Of a stretch of 64,000 nucleotides of DNA, positions 17,569-25,787 are shown one piece after another. Origin of the DNA: Methylobacteriaceae bacterium (GTDB taxonomy: Bacteria > Pseudomonadota > Alphaproteobacteria > Rhizobiales > Beijerinckiaceae). The DNA lies in assembly GCA_020638135.1 (NCBI GenBank), contig JACKJE010000008.1:62001-126000 (forward strand), in the 5' to 3' direction. Under the pieces are notes generated by a model, which had not been told where the DNA came from, did not search any database, and saw only the letters and a program-made list of their open reading frames with translations. Both the position numbers and the translations under genes were made by a program. How positions within the stretch are numbered: the first letter of the stretch is position 1; each line of letters starts with the position of its first letter.

Positions 17569-18402
17569 ATGGAGCGCGCCGTGCCGGTAGAGCGTCTTGG
17601 CTTTTCACCGAGGTTCAGGTTCGCGACGAGCATCGCCGTTCTGGCCGCGTCGATCTGCGCTTCGTCTGCGCCAGCGGCGGGCCAGGGCAAGCCGGGCATC
17701 GCGCAAGAAGTTCAAATCACGGTCAAGAAGAAGTCGTCGACGCCGAAGATGCATGTGCGAAACGCACGCGCGCGAAGCACGGCAAGGGTCATCGCGGGTT
17801 CGCGGCATAGAAAGCCGAATCCCGTAGCCGGCAAGATAGATAGCGCTGCGACGCGGAGCGGCGACGATGTCGTGAACAATCGCGCCAACGGCGCGATGAC
17901 GACCGCCAGTGGGGAAACAATGGATCAATCACAAGCGCCATCGGCTGCTACGATGGTTAGGCCGAAGCCGCGCGCAAGTGATGAAGAACTGATGGAAATT
18001 GCCCGAACTTATTGCGGAAACATGACCGCCGGCGCTGCTGAAGCGCGCGTGGCCCGGCAGCGCCGGCAATTGCAGGACCTCGAAAAAGAAGTCGTCGACA
18101 AGTCCGCATCGCTCGCAAAGCTTTCGCAAGAAGCGCGCGGCTGGGTCGAGAAGCGTGAGAAATTGTGGACGTCGGCGCGTGACAGCCTCGTGGAGACCTA
18201 CGCGAAAATGAAACCGGAGGCCGCGGCGCAACAACTCGCGGCGATGAGCGAAGAAACGGCGAGCGCGATCATCATGAAGCTCAATGCGCGCGCGGCGAGT
18301 GCGATCCTGAACGAGATGGGATCGGATCGAGCGGCGCGGCTGGCCGACGGAGCCCTCAAACGAATGGATGCCGGATCGCGGCTCGGGAAGAGCGGATCTT
18401 GA
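17569..18402 (+). CDS. motE: MotE-type chaperone of the flagellar stator
   Basis: A 277-residue protein with an N-terminal signal-like helix (residues about 15-36), a low-complexity basic linker, a coiled coil (about 150-205) and a C-terminal MgtE_N-like repeat (KMKPEAAAQQLAAMSEETAS, then IIMKLNARAASAILNEMG). In Sinorhizobium meliloti, MotE is a periplasmic protein that stabilises MotC and sits between flgI and flgH, exactly as here. The long Ser/Thr/Arg linker is poorly conserved. A start at 17587 or later is possible. Confidence 0.8.
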   Translation: MERAVPVERLGFSPRFRFATSIAVLAASICASSAPAAGQGKPGIAQEVQITVKKKSSTPKMHVRNARARSTARVIAGSRHRKPNPVAGKIDSAATRSGDDVVNNRANGAMTTASGETMDQSQAPSAATMVRPKPRASDEELMEIARTYCGNMTAGAAEARVARQRRQLQDLEKEVVDKSASLAKLSQEARGWVEKREKLWTSARDSLVETYAKMKPEAAAQQLAAMSEETASAIIMKLNARAASAILNEMGSDRAARLADGALKRMDAGSRLGKSGS

Positions 18403-19100
18403 TGAGGGCTATTTGCATTGTGGTTGTGACCCTGGCTGGTGGCTGCGCCGTTGATCCGCGCGACATAGGACGGGCGCCGCGATTGACGGCGGTAGGCGCG
18501 GGATTGAGCGCCAACGCGGACATTCAACAGATCGCCGATACACGGGCGACCTATTCCGGACCGCAACGCTCGTTGTGGGACGACCGTGGCGGCGATCTGT
18601 TCCGGGATGCGAGAGCGGCGCGGATCGGAGATCTCATTACCGTGGTGATCGCCATCAACGACAGCGCGATCCTCGGAAATTCGACCGACCGCTCGAGCGA
18701 GTCTCTCTTCAAGAGCGCGGTCGACGGTGTGATCGCTTTTCCGATTCTGAGCGGACAGGCGAACGGGTCCATCAACGCCGGTACGACGTCGACGTCGAAG
18801 GGACAGGGCAATATCGGACGATCCGAAAAAATCCAGGTGTCGGTCGCGGCGATCGTCACCGAATTGCTGCCGAACGGCAATCTGTTGATCAGCGGGTCGC
18901 AGGAAATTCGTGTCAACAACGAATTGCGTGAACTCAAGGTGTCGGGAATCGTGCGGCCGCGGGATGTCAGTCGCGACAACACGATCACATATGACAAGGT
19001 CGCGGAGGCGCGCATTTCCTACGGGGGAAGGGGTCGTCTCAGCGAGGTCCAGCAACCAGGCCTGCTGCATCAAATCGTCGACATTGTCCGACCGTTCTGA
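18402..19100 (+). CDS. flgH: Flagellar L-ring lipoprotein FlgH
   Basis: A 232-residue outer-membrane L-ring protein. The lipobox TLAGGC places the lipidated Cys at residue 15. FlgH motifs follow: SLWDDRGGDLFRDARAARIG, DLITVVIAINDSAILGNST, and the C-terminal VSGIVRPRDVSRDNTITYDK. The ATG at 18402 overlaps the motE stop. A TTG one codon earlier also exists. Confidence 0.95.
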   Translation: MRAICIVVVTLAGGCAVDPRDIGRAPRLTAVGAGLSANADIQQIADTRATYSGPQRSLWDDRGGDLFRDARAARIGDLITVVIAINDSAILGNSTDRSSESLFKSAVDGVIAFPILSGQANGSINAGTTSTSKGQGNIGRSEKIQVSVAAIVTELLPNGNLLISGSQEIRVNNELRELKVSGIVRPRDVSRDNTITYDKVAEARISYGGRGRLSEVQQPGLLHQIVDIVRPF

Positions 19101-19115
19101 CGGGCTCGGGTCGAT

Positions 19116-19565
19116 ATGCCAACCGTCCTTGCCGCGCTGGTGTGTTCATGCATTGCGATCGCCTTGGGAGCGGCGGGGGGCTGGTGGGGCGATCTTGTTC
19201 GCAAACCCGCGCAATCGGCAGAGCCGCAGGCGACGCATGGCCACGGCGCAAGCCATGCGGAGGCGATCTCCGCGAAGAGGCTGCACGACATCAGGCCGAT
19301 CGTCACGAATCTTGCTGCGCCTGCAGGCGCATGGGTGCGCGTGGAACTCGCGCTCGTCGTCACCGGGAAGGCAGATCCGAAATTCGATCAGCGCGTCGCG
19401 GAATTCGTTTCCGATACGACAGACTTCCTGCGGAGCATGACGGCCCAACAGATCGAGGGCGCCAATGGACTACGCCGATTGCGGGCGGACTTACTCGATC
19501 GCGCGCGCTTCAGGATTGGCGCTGGCGCCGAGTCCGTTTTGATCCAGACCCTGGTCGTCCAATGA
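19116..19565 (+). CDS. fliL: Flagellar basal-body protein FliL
   Basis: A 149-residue inner-membrane protein with one N-terminal helix (about residues 4-25), a His/Ala-rich linker and the periplasmic FliL domain. The strand IRPIVTNLAAPAGAWVRVEL and the C-terminal RFRIGAGAESVLIQTLVVQ are typical of the family. It supports the stator. It overlaps the fliP start by four bases. Confidence 0.88.
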   Translation: MPTVLAALVCSCIAIALGAAGGWWGDLVRKPAQSAEPQATHGHGASHAEAISAKRLHDIRPIVTNLAAPAGAWVRVELALVVTGKADPKFDQRVAEFVSDTTDFLRSMTAQQIEGANGLRRLRADLLDRARFRIGAGAESVLIQTLVVQ

Positions 19566-20308
19566 GATATTGCAAGTCGATTGTTGTCCTTTTCGCGCTC
19601 GTTCTCCTGCTTGCTCATCCGGGCGTGGCCAGCGCTCAGGCGCCCGAATTATTGCTGGGCAAGACGGGCGGGTCGATGTCCGGACGGATCGTCCAGATCG
19701 TCGCCATACTCTCGGTATTGTCGATCGCGCCGAGTCTACTGGTCATGACAACGAGCTTCACGCGTTTTGTCGTGGCGCTTTCGTTCTTGAGGTCAGGCCT
19801 CGGCTTGCAGAATACGCCGGGCAATGTCGTTCTGGTCAGTCTGGCGCTGTTCCTGACCTTCTTCGTAATGTCGCCGACGTTCGAGAAAGCGTGGCGGGAG
19901 GGCGTGCAGCCGCTTGTCGAGCAAAAAATCGACGAGAAGGAAGCAGCGGATCGGATCGTCGGACCATTTCGCGAATTCATGGCCGCGAATGTCCGCGAAA
20001 GCGACGTCAGGCTCTTGCAGAATCTGCGGCCCGGAAGAATCGGGAACGTCGATGGCGCGGCGCCGGATATCACGATCCTCGTCCCCGCCTTCATGATCTC
20101 CGAACTGCGTCGCGGTTTCGAAATCGGCTTTCTGGTCGCCTTGCCCTTCCTCGTCATCGATCTCATCGTCGCGACGATCACCATGTCCATGGGCATGATG
20201 ATGCTACCGCCCTCCGTCATCGGATTGCCGATCAAGGTGCTGTTCTTTGTTCTGATCGATGGCTGGAGTCTGCTCGTCAGCGGTTTGGTACGATCTTACG
20301 GTGCGTAA
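19562..20308 (+). CDS. fliP: Flagellar export gate protein FliP
   Basis: A 248-residue membrane protein with a cleavable N-terminal signal and four further membrane helices. The two FliP signatures are intact: ILSVLSIAPSLLVMTTSFTR and the later LVPAFMISELRRGFEIGFL, followed by VIDLIVATITMSMGMMMLPP. It assembles with FliQ (33564) and FliR (4703), both encoded elsewhere in the island. It is the last gene of the motA operon. Confidence 0.96.
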   Translation: MRYCKSIVVLFALVLLLAHPGVASAQAPELLLGKTGGSMSGRIVQIVAILSVLSIAPSLLVMTTSFTRFVVALSFLRSGLGLQNTPGNVVLVSLALFLTFFVMSPTFEKAWREGVQPLVEQKIDEKEAADRIVGPFREFMAANVRESDVRLLQNLRPGRIGNVDGAAPDITILVPAFMISELRRGFEIGFLVALPFLVIDLIVATITMSMGMMMLPPSVIGLPIKVLFFVLIDGWSLLVSGLVRSYGA

Positions 20309-20313
20309 CGACG

Positions 20314-20342
20314 GTTGTGCTTTAGGAAAAGCGCAACTTCTT
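20314..20342 (+). terminator. Probable transcription terminator after fliP
   Basis: A ten-base-pair hairpin, GTTGTGCTTT / AAAGCGCAAC (20314-20323 with 20328-20337, one G-U pair), with loop AGGA, is followed by TTCTT. It begins six bases after the fliP stop and precedes the flagellin promoter region, so it would separate the long motA operon from the highly expressed filament gene. The T-run is short, so termination may be incomplete. Confidence 0.5.
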
Positions 20343-20367
20343 GGCGGTATGACCTGCTGAGGACAGA

Positions 20368-20395
20368 TTGGCGCCGTATCAAATCGCCGCGCCAA
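20368..20395 (+). promoter_or_regulatory. Inverted repeat in the flagellin leader
   Basis: Perfect seven-base arms TTGGCGC (20368-20374) and GCGCCAA (20389-20395) are separated by 14 bases and end 76 bases before the flagellin ATG. In the transcript they could form a hairpin. Such leader structures are the kind of target bound by FlbT, which is encoded at 32753. Whether the site lies inside the mRNA is unknown, because no promoter could be fixed. Confidence 0.4.
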
Positions 20396-20471
20396 GTGCA
20401 TGAAGCAATACTGTCAAGCCGTTCGTGACGGCATGTCCCCTCCGAAAGCAGCTACCCAAAGGGACGATCGT

Positions 20472-21371
20472 ATGTCCAGTATTCTCACCAATTCGTCCGC
20501 GTTGACCGCCCTCCAGAACCTGGCGGCGACGCAGAAAAGTCTGCAGACGACACAGAACCAGATATCAACGGGGTTGAAGGTCGGGAGCTCCGCCGACAAT
20601 GCGTCGTACTGGTCGATCGCATCGACGATGAAGTCCGACAACGGGGCCCTCGGCGCCGTCAAGACGTCGCTGGCGCAGAGCGCCGCCATGCTGAGTTTCA
20701 CGAATTCTGCGGTCAACAACGTGATCTCGGTGATGAACCAGATCAAGAACGATCTCGTGACGGCGAAGCAGCCCGGCGCAGACCTCGACAAGATCGGCAC
20801 AGACATCACCCAGGCGACGAAGCAGCTGACGTCGATCGTCAATTCGTCGACCTATTCCGGGGTGAACCTGTTCGACGGATCGAAATCGTCGCTGGACCTC
20901 GTGTCGTCCTTTGACCGCGATGCGACGGGCGCGACGTCTGTCGGCAAAATCACGCTGACAGCCGCCGCGCTCACGGGCACGGGGACCGGCGCCACGGCGT
21001 CGTCCGGCATTCTCGAGGGCGGCACGGGCACCGCGACCGGCACCGGGACCGATTTCACGGCGCTGTCTGTCTCGTCGTCAACCACGAGCGCGTCGCTCGA
21101 CACGTTCATTGCGGACGCCGACAAGACGCTCGCTTCGCTTCAGGACTATGCGGCGAAGATCGGCGCTACGCAGACGCGTGTCTCGCTGCAACAGAACTTC
21201 GTTTCCGCGATGTCGGACGCCCTGGCCAATGGCGTGAGCGCGTTGGTCGATGCCGACATGAACGAAGCCTCGACGCGCCTGCAAGCCTTGCAGACGCAGC
21301 AGCAGCTCGGCGTTCAGTCGCTCGCGATCGCCAACCAGAATTCGCAGATGATTCTGAAACTGTTCGGCTGA
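20472..21371 (+). CDS. Flagellin
   Basis: A 299-residue filament subunit. The conserved N-terminal D0/D1 region (SSILTNSSALTALQNLAATQ, QISTGLKVGSSADNASYWSI) and C-terminal region (VDADMNEASTRLQALQTQQQ, LGVQSLAIANQNSQMILKLF) flank a short central domain with a Gly-Thr-rich stretch (about residues 176-202). It is the only flagellin in the window. An in-frame ATG at 20400 would add a 24-residue leader that no flagellin has; the leader DNA is regulatory instead. Synthesis is likely tuned by FlaF and FlbT (32400-33172). Confidence 0.95.
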   Translation: MSSILTNSSALTALQNLAATQKSLQTTQNQISTGLKVGSSADNASYWSIASTMKSDNGALGAVKTSLAQSAAMLSFTNSAVNNVISVMNQIKNDLVTAKQPGADLDKIGTDITQATKQLTSIVNSSTYSGVNLFDGSKSSLDLVSSFDRDATGATSVGKITLTAAALTGTGTGATASSGILEGGTGTATGTGTDFTALSVSSSTTSASLDTFIADADKTLASLQDYAAKIGATQTRVSLQQNFVSAMSDALANGVSALVDADMNEASTRLQALQTQQQLGVQSLAIANQNSQMILKLFG

Positions 21372-21393
21372 CGGCCAGGACCCCGGCAACTCC

Positions 21394-21409
21394 CGCGCAA
21401 GGTTGACGC
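21394..21409 (+). promoter_or_regulatory. CGCGCAAGGTTGACGC site before fliF
   Basis: This 16-base sequence matches the rightward site before motA (9729-9743) apart from one inserted T, and lies 33 bases before the fliF start against 37 bases for motA. The TTGACG inside it could also act as a -35 box. It is a candidate shared promoter or activator element of early flagellar operons. Confidence 0.45.
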
Positions 21410-21442
21410 TCGATCGTCGCCCTATGCGCGGGAGACGCCGTT

Positions 21443-23053
21443 ATGCTTCTTGCTGAAGTCCAAAAGGTGCTGAAATCGCTCGGCCAGCTCGGACCGCGGC
21501 GGCTTTGGCAACTCGGGCTCGTCGGCGTGGGCCTCGCGGCGGCGATCGCGCTGGCGAGCTACTTTGCAACCCGTCCCGCATTCGAAGTTCTCTATAGCGG
21601 TCTTGATGCACAGGACCTAGCGCGCATTACGGGCGTGCTGCGCGAAACCAACGTTCCGTTCGACGTGACGTCCGATGGCGGAACATTGCTGGTCGAAAAT
21701 GGTCAGGCGTCGCGTGCGCGAATGGTGCTCGCGGAGCGTGGTTTGCCGCGCAGCGCGACCGCCGGCTACGAACTGTTCGACAAGCTCGGATCGTTAGGTC
21801 TGACGTCATTCATGCAAGAAGTTACGCGAGTAAGGGCGCTTGAGGGAGAGCTGGCGCGAAGCATTCAAACGATGCAGGGCGTGCGAGCCGCCCGGGTTCA
21901 CATTGCGCCGCAAGACGATGGCGGATTTCGTCACGCGAAGCAGGCCGCCAGCGCGTCTGTTGTCGTTCGGTTGTCATCTTCCGCCGAGAGAAGTCTCGCG
22001 CAAGCTATCAGGCGCCTGGTGTCTTCGGCTACGCCGGGACTCGCCATTGATGCGGTAACCGTCCTGAACGCGGATGGAACCGTGCTTGCCTCGGGGGGCG
22101 AGAGTGAGGCGGCCGGTCCGCTGAACGCGCTCGGCGTCGAGAAAAGCCTGTCCGATACGTTGCAGGACAACATTCGACAGACGCTCGCGCCCGTCGTCGG
22201 CGTCAGAAATCTCAATGTGAGCGTCGCGCTGCGGCTCAATACAGACAAGCGCCAAGTGAACGAGACGATTTTCAATCCCGAATCTCGGGTCGAGCGCTCG
22301 ATAAGAGTCATCAAGGAGAATCAGGCGGCTCACAATTCAAATAGTCAGCTGCCCGCATCCGTCGAGCGCAATATCCCGAACGACAAAGCCAAGGCCGACG
22401 GGAAGGTTTCGAATGAGGAAAACAGCAAGAAAGAAGAGCTTACCAACTACGAGATTTCTTCGAAATCTGTCCAGACCGTCGGGACGAGCTACGCAATCGA
22501 GCGGATGAGCGTCGCTGTGCTGATCAATAAGGCGGCGCTTCTCGCGCGGCTTGGCGAGAAAGGCGAGAGCCTGCTGGACAAGCGACTCGGCGAGTTGACG
22601 GAGCTGGCTTCGACAGCAGTTGGTTTCAGTCGGGAGCGGGGGGATACGATCAAGCTGGCGGCGATCGAATTCTCTGACGGCGCGACCGATATGGCGCCGG
22701 TCGGCGAACCCGGATTTCTGGCAATGGTTGGGCGTCAATTCGGAGCCGTTCTCAACGCGCTTGCGATTGTGGTCGTTGCGCTCGTCGCGGGCGGTGTGGC
22801 CTCGCGCTTGCTTAAGCAGACGACCGAGCCGCGCAATGCGTCCGCCCTGCAGATCGCCGCCGACGATGTTCGCGAAATTGCGGGCCCGACCGCGGGTGGT
22901 GCTGCCGTGACCGAAAGCGCGACGGGCGAAGTGGTCGAGAGCCAGCGCAAGCGTGCGCAAAAGAGGCTCGAAATGCTTGTCGAGGCCGACGAAGAACAAG
23001 CCGCGCAAGTGATCAAGGGATGGTTGCGGGCGGAGGCGCGCGGTGAAGCGTGA
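21443..23053 (+). CDS. fliF: Flagellar MS-ring protein FliF
   Basis: A 536-residue inner-membrane ring protein. The first membrane helix (about residues 25-45) is followed by the ring-building motifs YSGLDAQDLARITGVLRETN and AERGLPRSATAGYELFDKLG, then LARSIQTMQGVRAARVHIAP. A charged periplasmic insert (about 290-345) precedes the second helix (about 435-455). The cytoplasmic C-terminus (KRLEMLVEADEEQAAQVIKG) binds FliG. Length is normal. Confidence 0.96.
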   Translation: MLLAEVQKVLKSLGQLGPRRLWQLGLVGVGLAAAIALASYFATRPAFEVLYSGLDAQDLARITGVLRETNVPFDVTSDGGTLLVENGQASRARMVLAERGLPRSATAGYELFDKLGSLGLTSFMQEVTRVRALEGELARSIQTMQGVRAARVHIAPQDDGGFRHAKQAASASVVVRLSSSAERSLAQAIRRLVSSATPGLAIDAVTVLNADGTVLASGGESEAAGPLNALGVEKSLSDTLQDNIRQTLAPVVGVRNLNVSVALRLNTDKRQVNETIFNPESRVERSIRVIKENQAAHNSNSQLPASVERNIPNDKAKADGKVSNEENSKKEELTNYEISSKSVQTVGTSYAIERMSVAVLINKAALLARLGEKGESLLDKRLGELTELASTAVGFSRERGDTIKLAAIEFSDGATDMAPVGEPGFLAMVGRQFGAVLNALAIVVVALVAGGVASRLLKQTTEPRNASALQIAADDVREIAGPTAGGAAVTESATGEVVESQRKRAQKRLEMLVEADEEQAAQVIKGWLRAEARGEA

Positions 23054-23654
23054 CGTGCTGATCGCCCATCTTCGCGATGTTCGTCAGGATACCGGCGGAT
23101 GTCGCGCGCCGTCGGGGCTAGGATTTGTCGAGGAAGAACCGCGGGCGATCGCGGAGACAGCGGCCTATGAGCGCGGCCTGGAGGATGCGTTGGTCCGATC
23201 AAGCATCCTCGTCGAGCAGGCCCTGGCGGTGGCCGCCAGCGAGGTGCAGATGATACGCGAGCGGCGGAGCGTCGAATGGCAGAACATGATCAGCAAAGAA
23301 GCGGCGGCCGGCCGCGCGCGGCTGGAGGAGCGCCTGTCGACGGGGCTGGTGCGGGCGCTTGCGCCCTTCATCGACGAGATGCAACGCGTTCGCATCCGGG
23401 CGTCGTTTCTCCAATTTCTTCAGGAGACGGTGGCCGACGGGTTCGTAACCGAGATGAAGGTGTCGGGGCCGGCGTCCGAGGAACAATTCGTTCTCGAATG
23501 CCTCGGCAAGGCCGGCGTCAAGGCTGTATTCCATCCGAGCGAGGGCGATGAAATGGAAGCGGCGATCGGAGACACGGTCGTCAACGTTGACTTCGGCAGT
23601 TGGGCGCAACGCGTTCTGACGGAATTCGTCGAGGGTCGCAATGTCGGAAACTGA
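23043..23654 (+). CDS. FliH-like regulator of the export ATPase
   Basis: A 203-residue cytoplasmic protein. A central helical rod with a spaced-Gly/Ala pattern (AYERGLEDALVRSSILVEQA) leads to a C-terminal alpha/beta domain (FVTEMKVSGPASEEQFVLEC, then GDTVVNVDFGSWAQRVLTEF). The latter resembles the FliH/YscL C-terminal domain, where an acidic strand precedes the last helix. No other fliH is present although fliI is. The GTG start overlaps fliF by 11 bases, and its end overlaps motB. The call is an inference from fold pattern and context. Confidence 0.6.
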   Translation: MKRDVLIAHLRDVRQDTGGCRAPSGLGFVEEEPRAIAETAAYERGLEDALVRSSILVEQALAVAASEVQMIRERRSVEWQNMISKEAAAGRARLEERLSTGLVRALAPFIDEMQRVRIRASFLQFLQETVADGFVTEMKVSGPASEEQFVLECLGKAGVKAVFHPSEGDEMEAAIGDTVVNVDFGSWAQRVLTEFVEGRNVGN

Positions 23655-24642
23655 ACGCGACGCTCCGCATGAAATTGTCATCGTTCGCCGCCGTGGCGAC
23701 GGCGACCACGACGACCATCATGGCGGCGTCTGGAAGGTCGCCTTCGCCGACTTCATGACGGCAATGATGGCGTTCTTTCTCGTTCTGTGGATCGTCAATT
23801 CGACGACGAAGCAGACGCGGAGCTCATTGGCGCGCTATTTCAACCCTATTCGCCTGTCCGACACAACGCCTGCAAGAAAGGGCCTAAACGATCCACGCGA
23901 AGTCGATTTCGACGCGTCCGCGGCGGGGCGTCACAGCGGCGATGCGAAGTCCGGCGCGGAGGCGGCATCCAAACAGACCGCCACCGACAGGAGTGAGAGC
24001 GGGAATGAGCCCGAGTTGGAGGCGAAAGATGCTGGCGATGCGCATAAGCCTGTGTACGACACGGCGACGCGGATGCAAGACGAATTCGCCGATCCGTTCG
24101 CCGGAATGCGTCGCCGACACGCGAGTGTGGCGCCGGTGGTCGGCGGCAAGAGGAACGGCGACACGAAGGAAAAGGAAGAATCCGAGGCGGGTTCACTGAG
24201 AAAAGCGATCGACGCCAGGCTTGGCGAGGAGCGGGTCGCGGACCTGAAAGGCTTGATCGAGGTCAGCGCGGTTGCGGACGGCATATTGATCAGCCTGACG
24301 GATGGAGCAGATCTCGGCACGTTTGCGATCGGTTCATCGCAACCGGAGGGAAGACTGACACATGTTCTGTCGGCGATTGCCGACGCCCTCAAAGCGACGA
24401 GAGGCACTGTCGTTGTGCGTGGTCATACCGACGCGCGGCCCTACCGAAGAGGTACGTCGGACAATTGGACGTTATCTTTCGCGCGGGCGCAAACGGCATT
24501 CGTCGGCCTCGTTCGTTCGGGTTTCGACGAGCGGCGGATCGAGCGGGTGGAAGGTCATGCGGATCGAAAATTGAAGAATGCATCATCGCCGCAGGCGCCG
24601 GAGAATCGGCGCATCGAAATTCTGCTTCGTCGGACGCCATGA
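23641..24642 (+). CDS. motB: Flagellar stator protein MotB
   Basis: A 333-residue stator subunit. A His/Asp-rich N-terminus leads to the single membrane helix VAFADFMTAMMAFFLVLWIV with the proton-carrying Asp37. A long charged periplasmic linker follows (about 75-195), then an OmpA-like peptidoglycan-binding domain (TVVVRGHTDARPYRRGTSDN, ERVEGHADRKLKN, PENRRIEILLRR). The linker is longer than in enterobacteria, as expected for the rhizobial MotB that works with MotC. Confidence 0.95.
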   Translation: MSETERDAPHEIVIVRRRGDGDHDDHHGGVWKVAFADFMTAMMAFFLVLWIVNSTTKQTRSSLARYFNPIRLSDTTPARKGLNDPREVDFDASAAGRHSGDAKSGAEAASKQTATDRSESGNEPELEAKDAGDAHKPVYDTATRMQDEFADPFAGMRRRHASVAPVVGGKRNGDTKEKEESEAGSLRKAIDARLGEERVADLKGLIEVSAVADGILISLTDGADLGTFAIGSSQPEGRLTHVLSAIADALKATRGTVVVRGHTDARPYRRGTSDNWTLSFARAQTAFVGLVRSGFDERRIERVEGHADRKLKNASSPQAPENRRIEILLRRTP

Positions 24643-25787
24643 CGATGCTCAGAGCAGTCACGATAGCAATCGGGTTGACACTCGCGGCGGGCGTCGGGGC
24701 GAATGCGACCGAGCGGCAACCCGCCTACGAATTGATGCGGGACCTGCAGGACTTTCAGGATCGTTCTGCTTTTGGAAAGGAACAAGTCGCTGATCAGATC
24801 GCCAATGCGGCAATCCGTTTTGCCGAGACAGTCAATAGTGAGCAAATCGATTGGAAAGATGAGCGCGACCGCAACGCGGTCGCGTATTTTCTGTTGACCG
24901 GCGGAGATGCGCAAGGCGTCAGGAAGGCAGTCGTGGCGGCGACCAAGGACCGAGCGGAAGCCGCGCTTCTTGGGAAGGCGCTCGAATTTTCCGTCGCCGA
25001 TAATAGAGATGCGAGGGAAGGGCTCGAAGCGGTGGACCCACGCGAGGCGCCGGCTGAGCTGGCGGGCGCCCTCGCGCTGGCGCAAGCGCGTGTTCTTGCG
25101 AAACGCGATCGCGCGCGCGCTAGTGAGAAGCTGATGGCAGCGCAAATTCTTTCGCCCGGCGGATTGATCGAGGAAGCCGCCCTGCGGCAGCAATTGTTTC
25201 TGCTTGATAGCGAGGCTGACGCGCGACGCGTCGCCCGCATCGTGCATCGCTATCTCGGGCGCTTTGCAAATTCCTACTATGCAGAAAATTTTCTGCAGAG
25301 GCTCGAGCGGCTTGTCGAGGACATGTGGACCGCGACCGATGCCGCCGCGCGGCGGGAGTTCATGGACGCTATCGAGTCGTTGCCTGCGACCGCCCGGACG
25401 CGACTGGCGATGCGCCTTGCGCGGTCTTCGCTGCTACGCGGGGATCAGCGCGGCGCTCTGACGGCGACGGAAGCAGTCTGCAAAGGTCAGACCGAAGACG
25501 CCGCAGTTCGTTGGAGGTGTGACTTATATCGCGAAATCGCGTCGATCTACGGACGTGCGGAAACGGAGGGAGGCGCCGACCTTGCTATGTCGCACTGGGA
25601 GGGCGCGTCAGATGAAGATCGGCTGCTTCGCGCTTGCGCTTGGGTTGTCAGCGCATATGTCTATTCGAGCCAATCGCCCAAGATTGAAGCGGTCAGCGGG
25701 CCAAAGGCGGATGACGAGACCCAAGAGGTGAAAAAAGTTCGCAGGCGGATTTCCGAAGTTGATCTGATTCTTTCGAGTGATCGTTAG
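24639..25787 (+). CDS. motC: Periplasmic motility protein MotC
   Basis: A 382-residue, helix-rich periplasmic protein with an N-terminal signal peptide (cleaved near GANA-TE). Its content (AYELMRDLQDFQDRSAFGKE, VAYFLLTGGDAQGVRKAVVA, RYLGRFANSYYAENFLQRLE) matches the MotC family, known from rhizobia to bind MotB and adjust motor speed. The ATG overlaps the motB stop (ATGA). Its chaperone MotE is encoded at 17569. Confidence 0.88.
   Translation: MTMLRAVTIAIGLTLAAGVGANATERQPAYELMRDLQDFQDRSAFGKEQVADQIANAAIRFAETVNSEQIDWKDERDRNAVAYFLLTGGDAQGVRKAVVAATKDRAEAALLGKALEFSVADNRDAREGLEAVDPREAPAELAGALALAQARVLAKRDRARASEKLMAAQILSPGGLIEEAALRQQLFLLDSEADARRVARIVHRYLGRFANSYYAENFLQRLERLVEDMWTATDAAARREFMDAIESLPATARTRLAMRLARSSLLRGDQRGALTATEAVCKGQTEDAAVRWRCDLYREIASIYGRAETEGGADLAMSHWEGASDEDRLLRACAWVVSAYVYSSQSPKIEAVSGPKADDETQEVKKVRRRISEVDLILSSDR

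Noticed and set aside
20343..20360. TGGCGGTATGACCTGC as a sigma-54 promoter before flagellin
   Set aside because: The spacing between the GG and GC elements is 11 rather than 10 bases and the motif is otherwise poor.
20400..20471. Upstream ATG giving flagellin a 24-residue leader
   Set aside because: Flagellins are secreted without such a leader and begin with the SSILTN-type sequence; the leader DNA is better read as regulatory.
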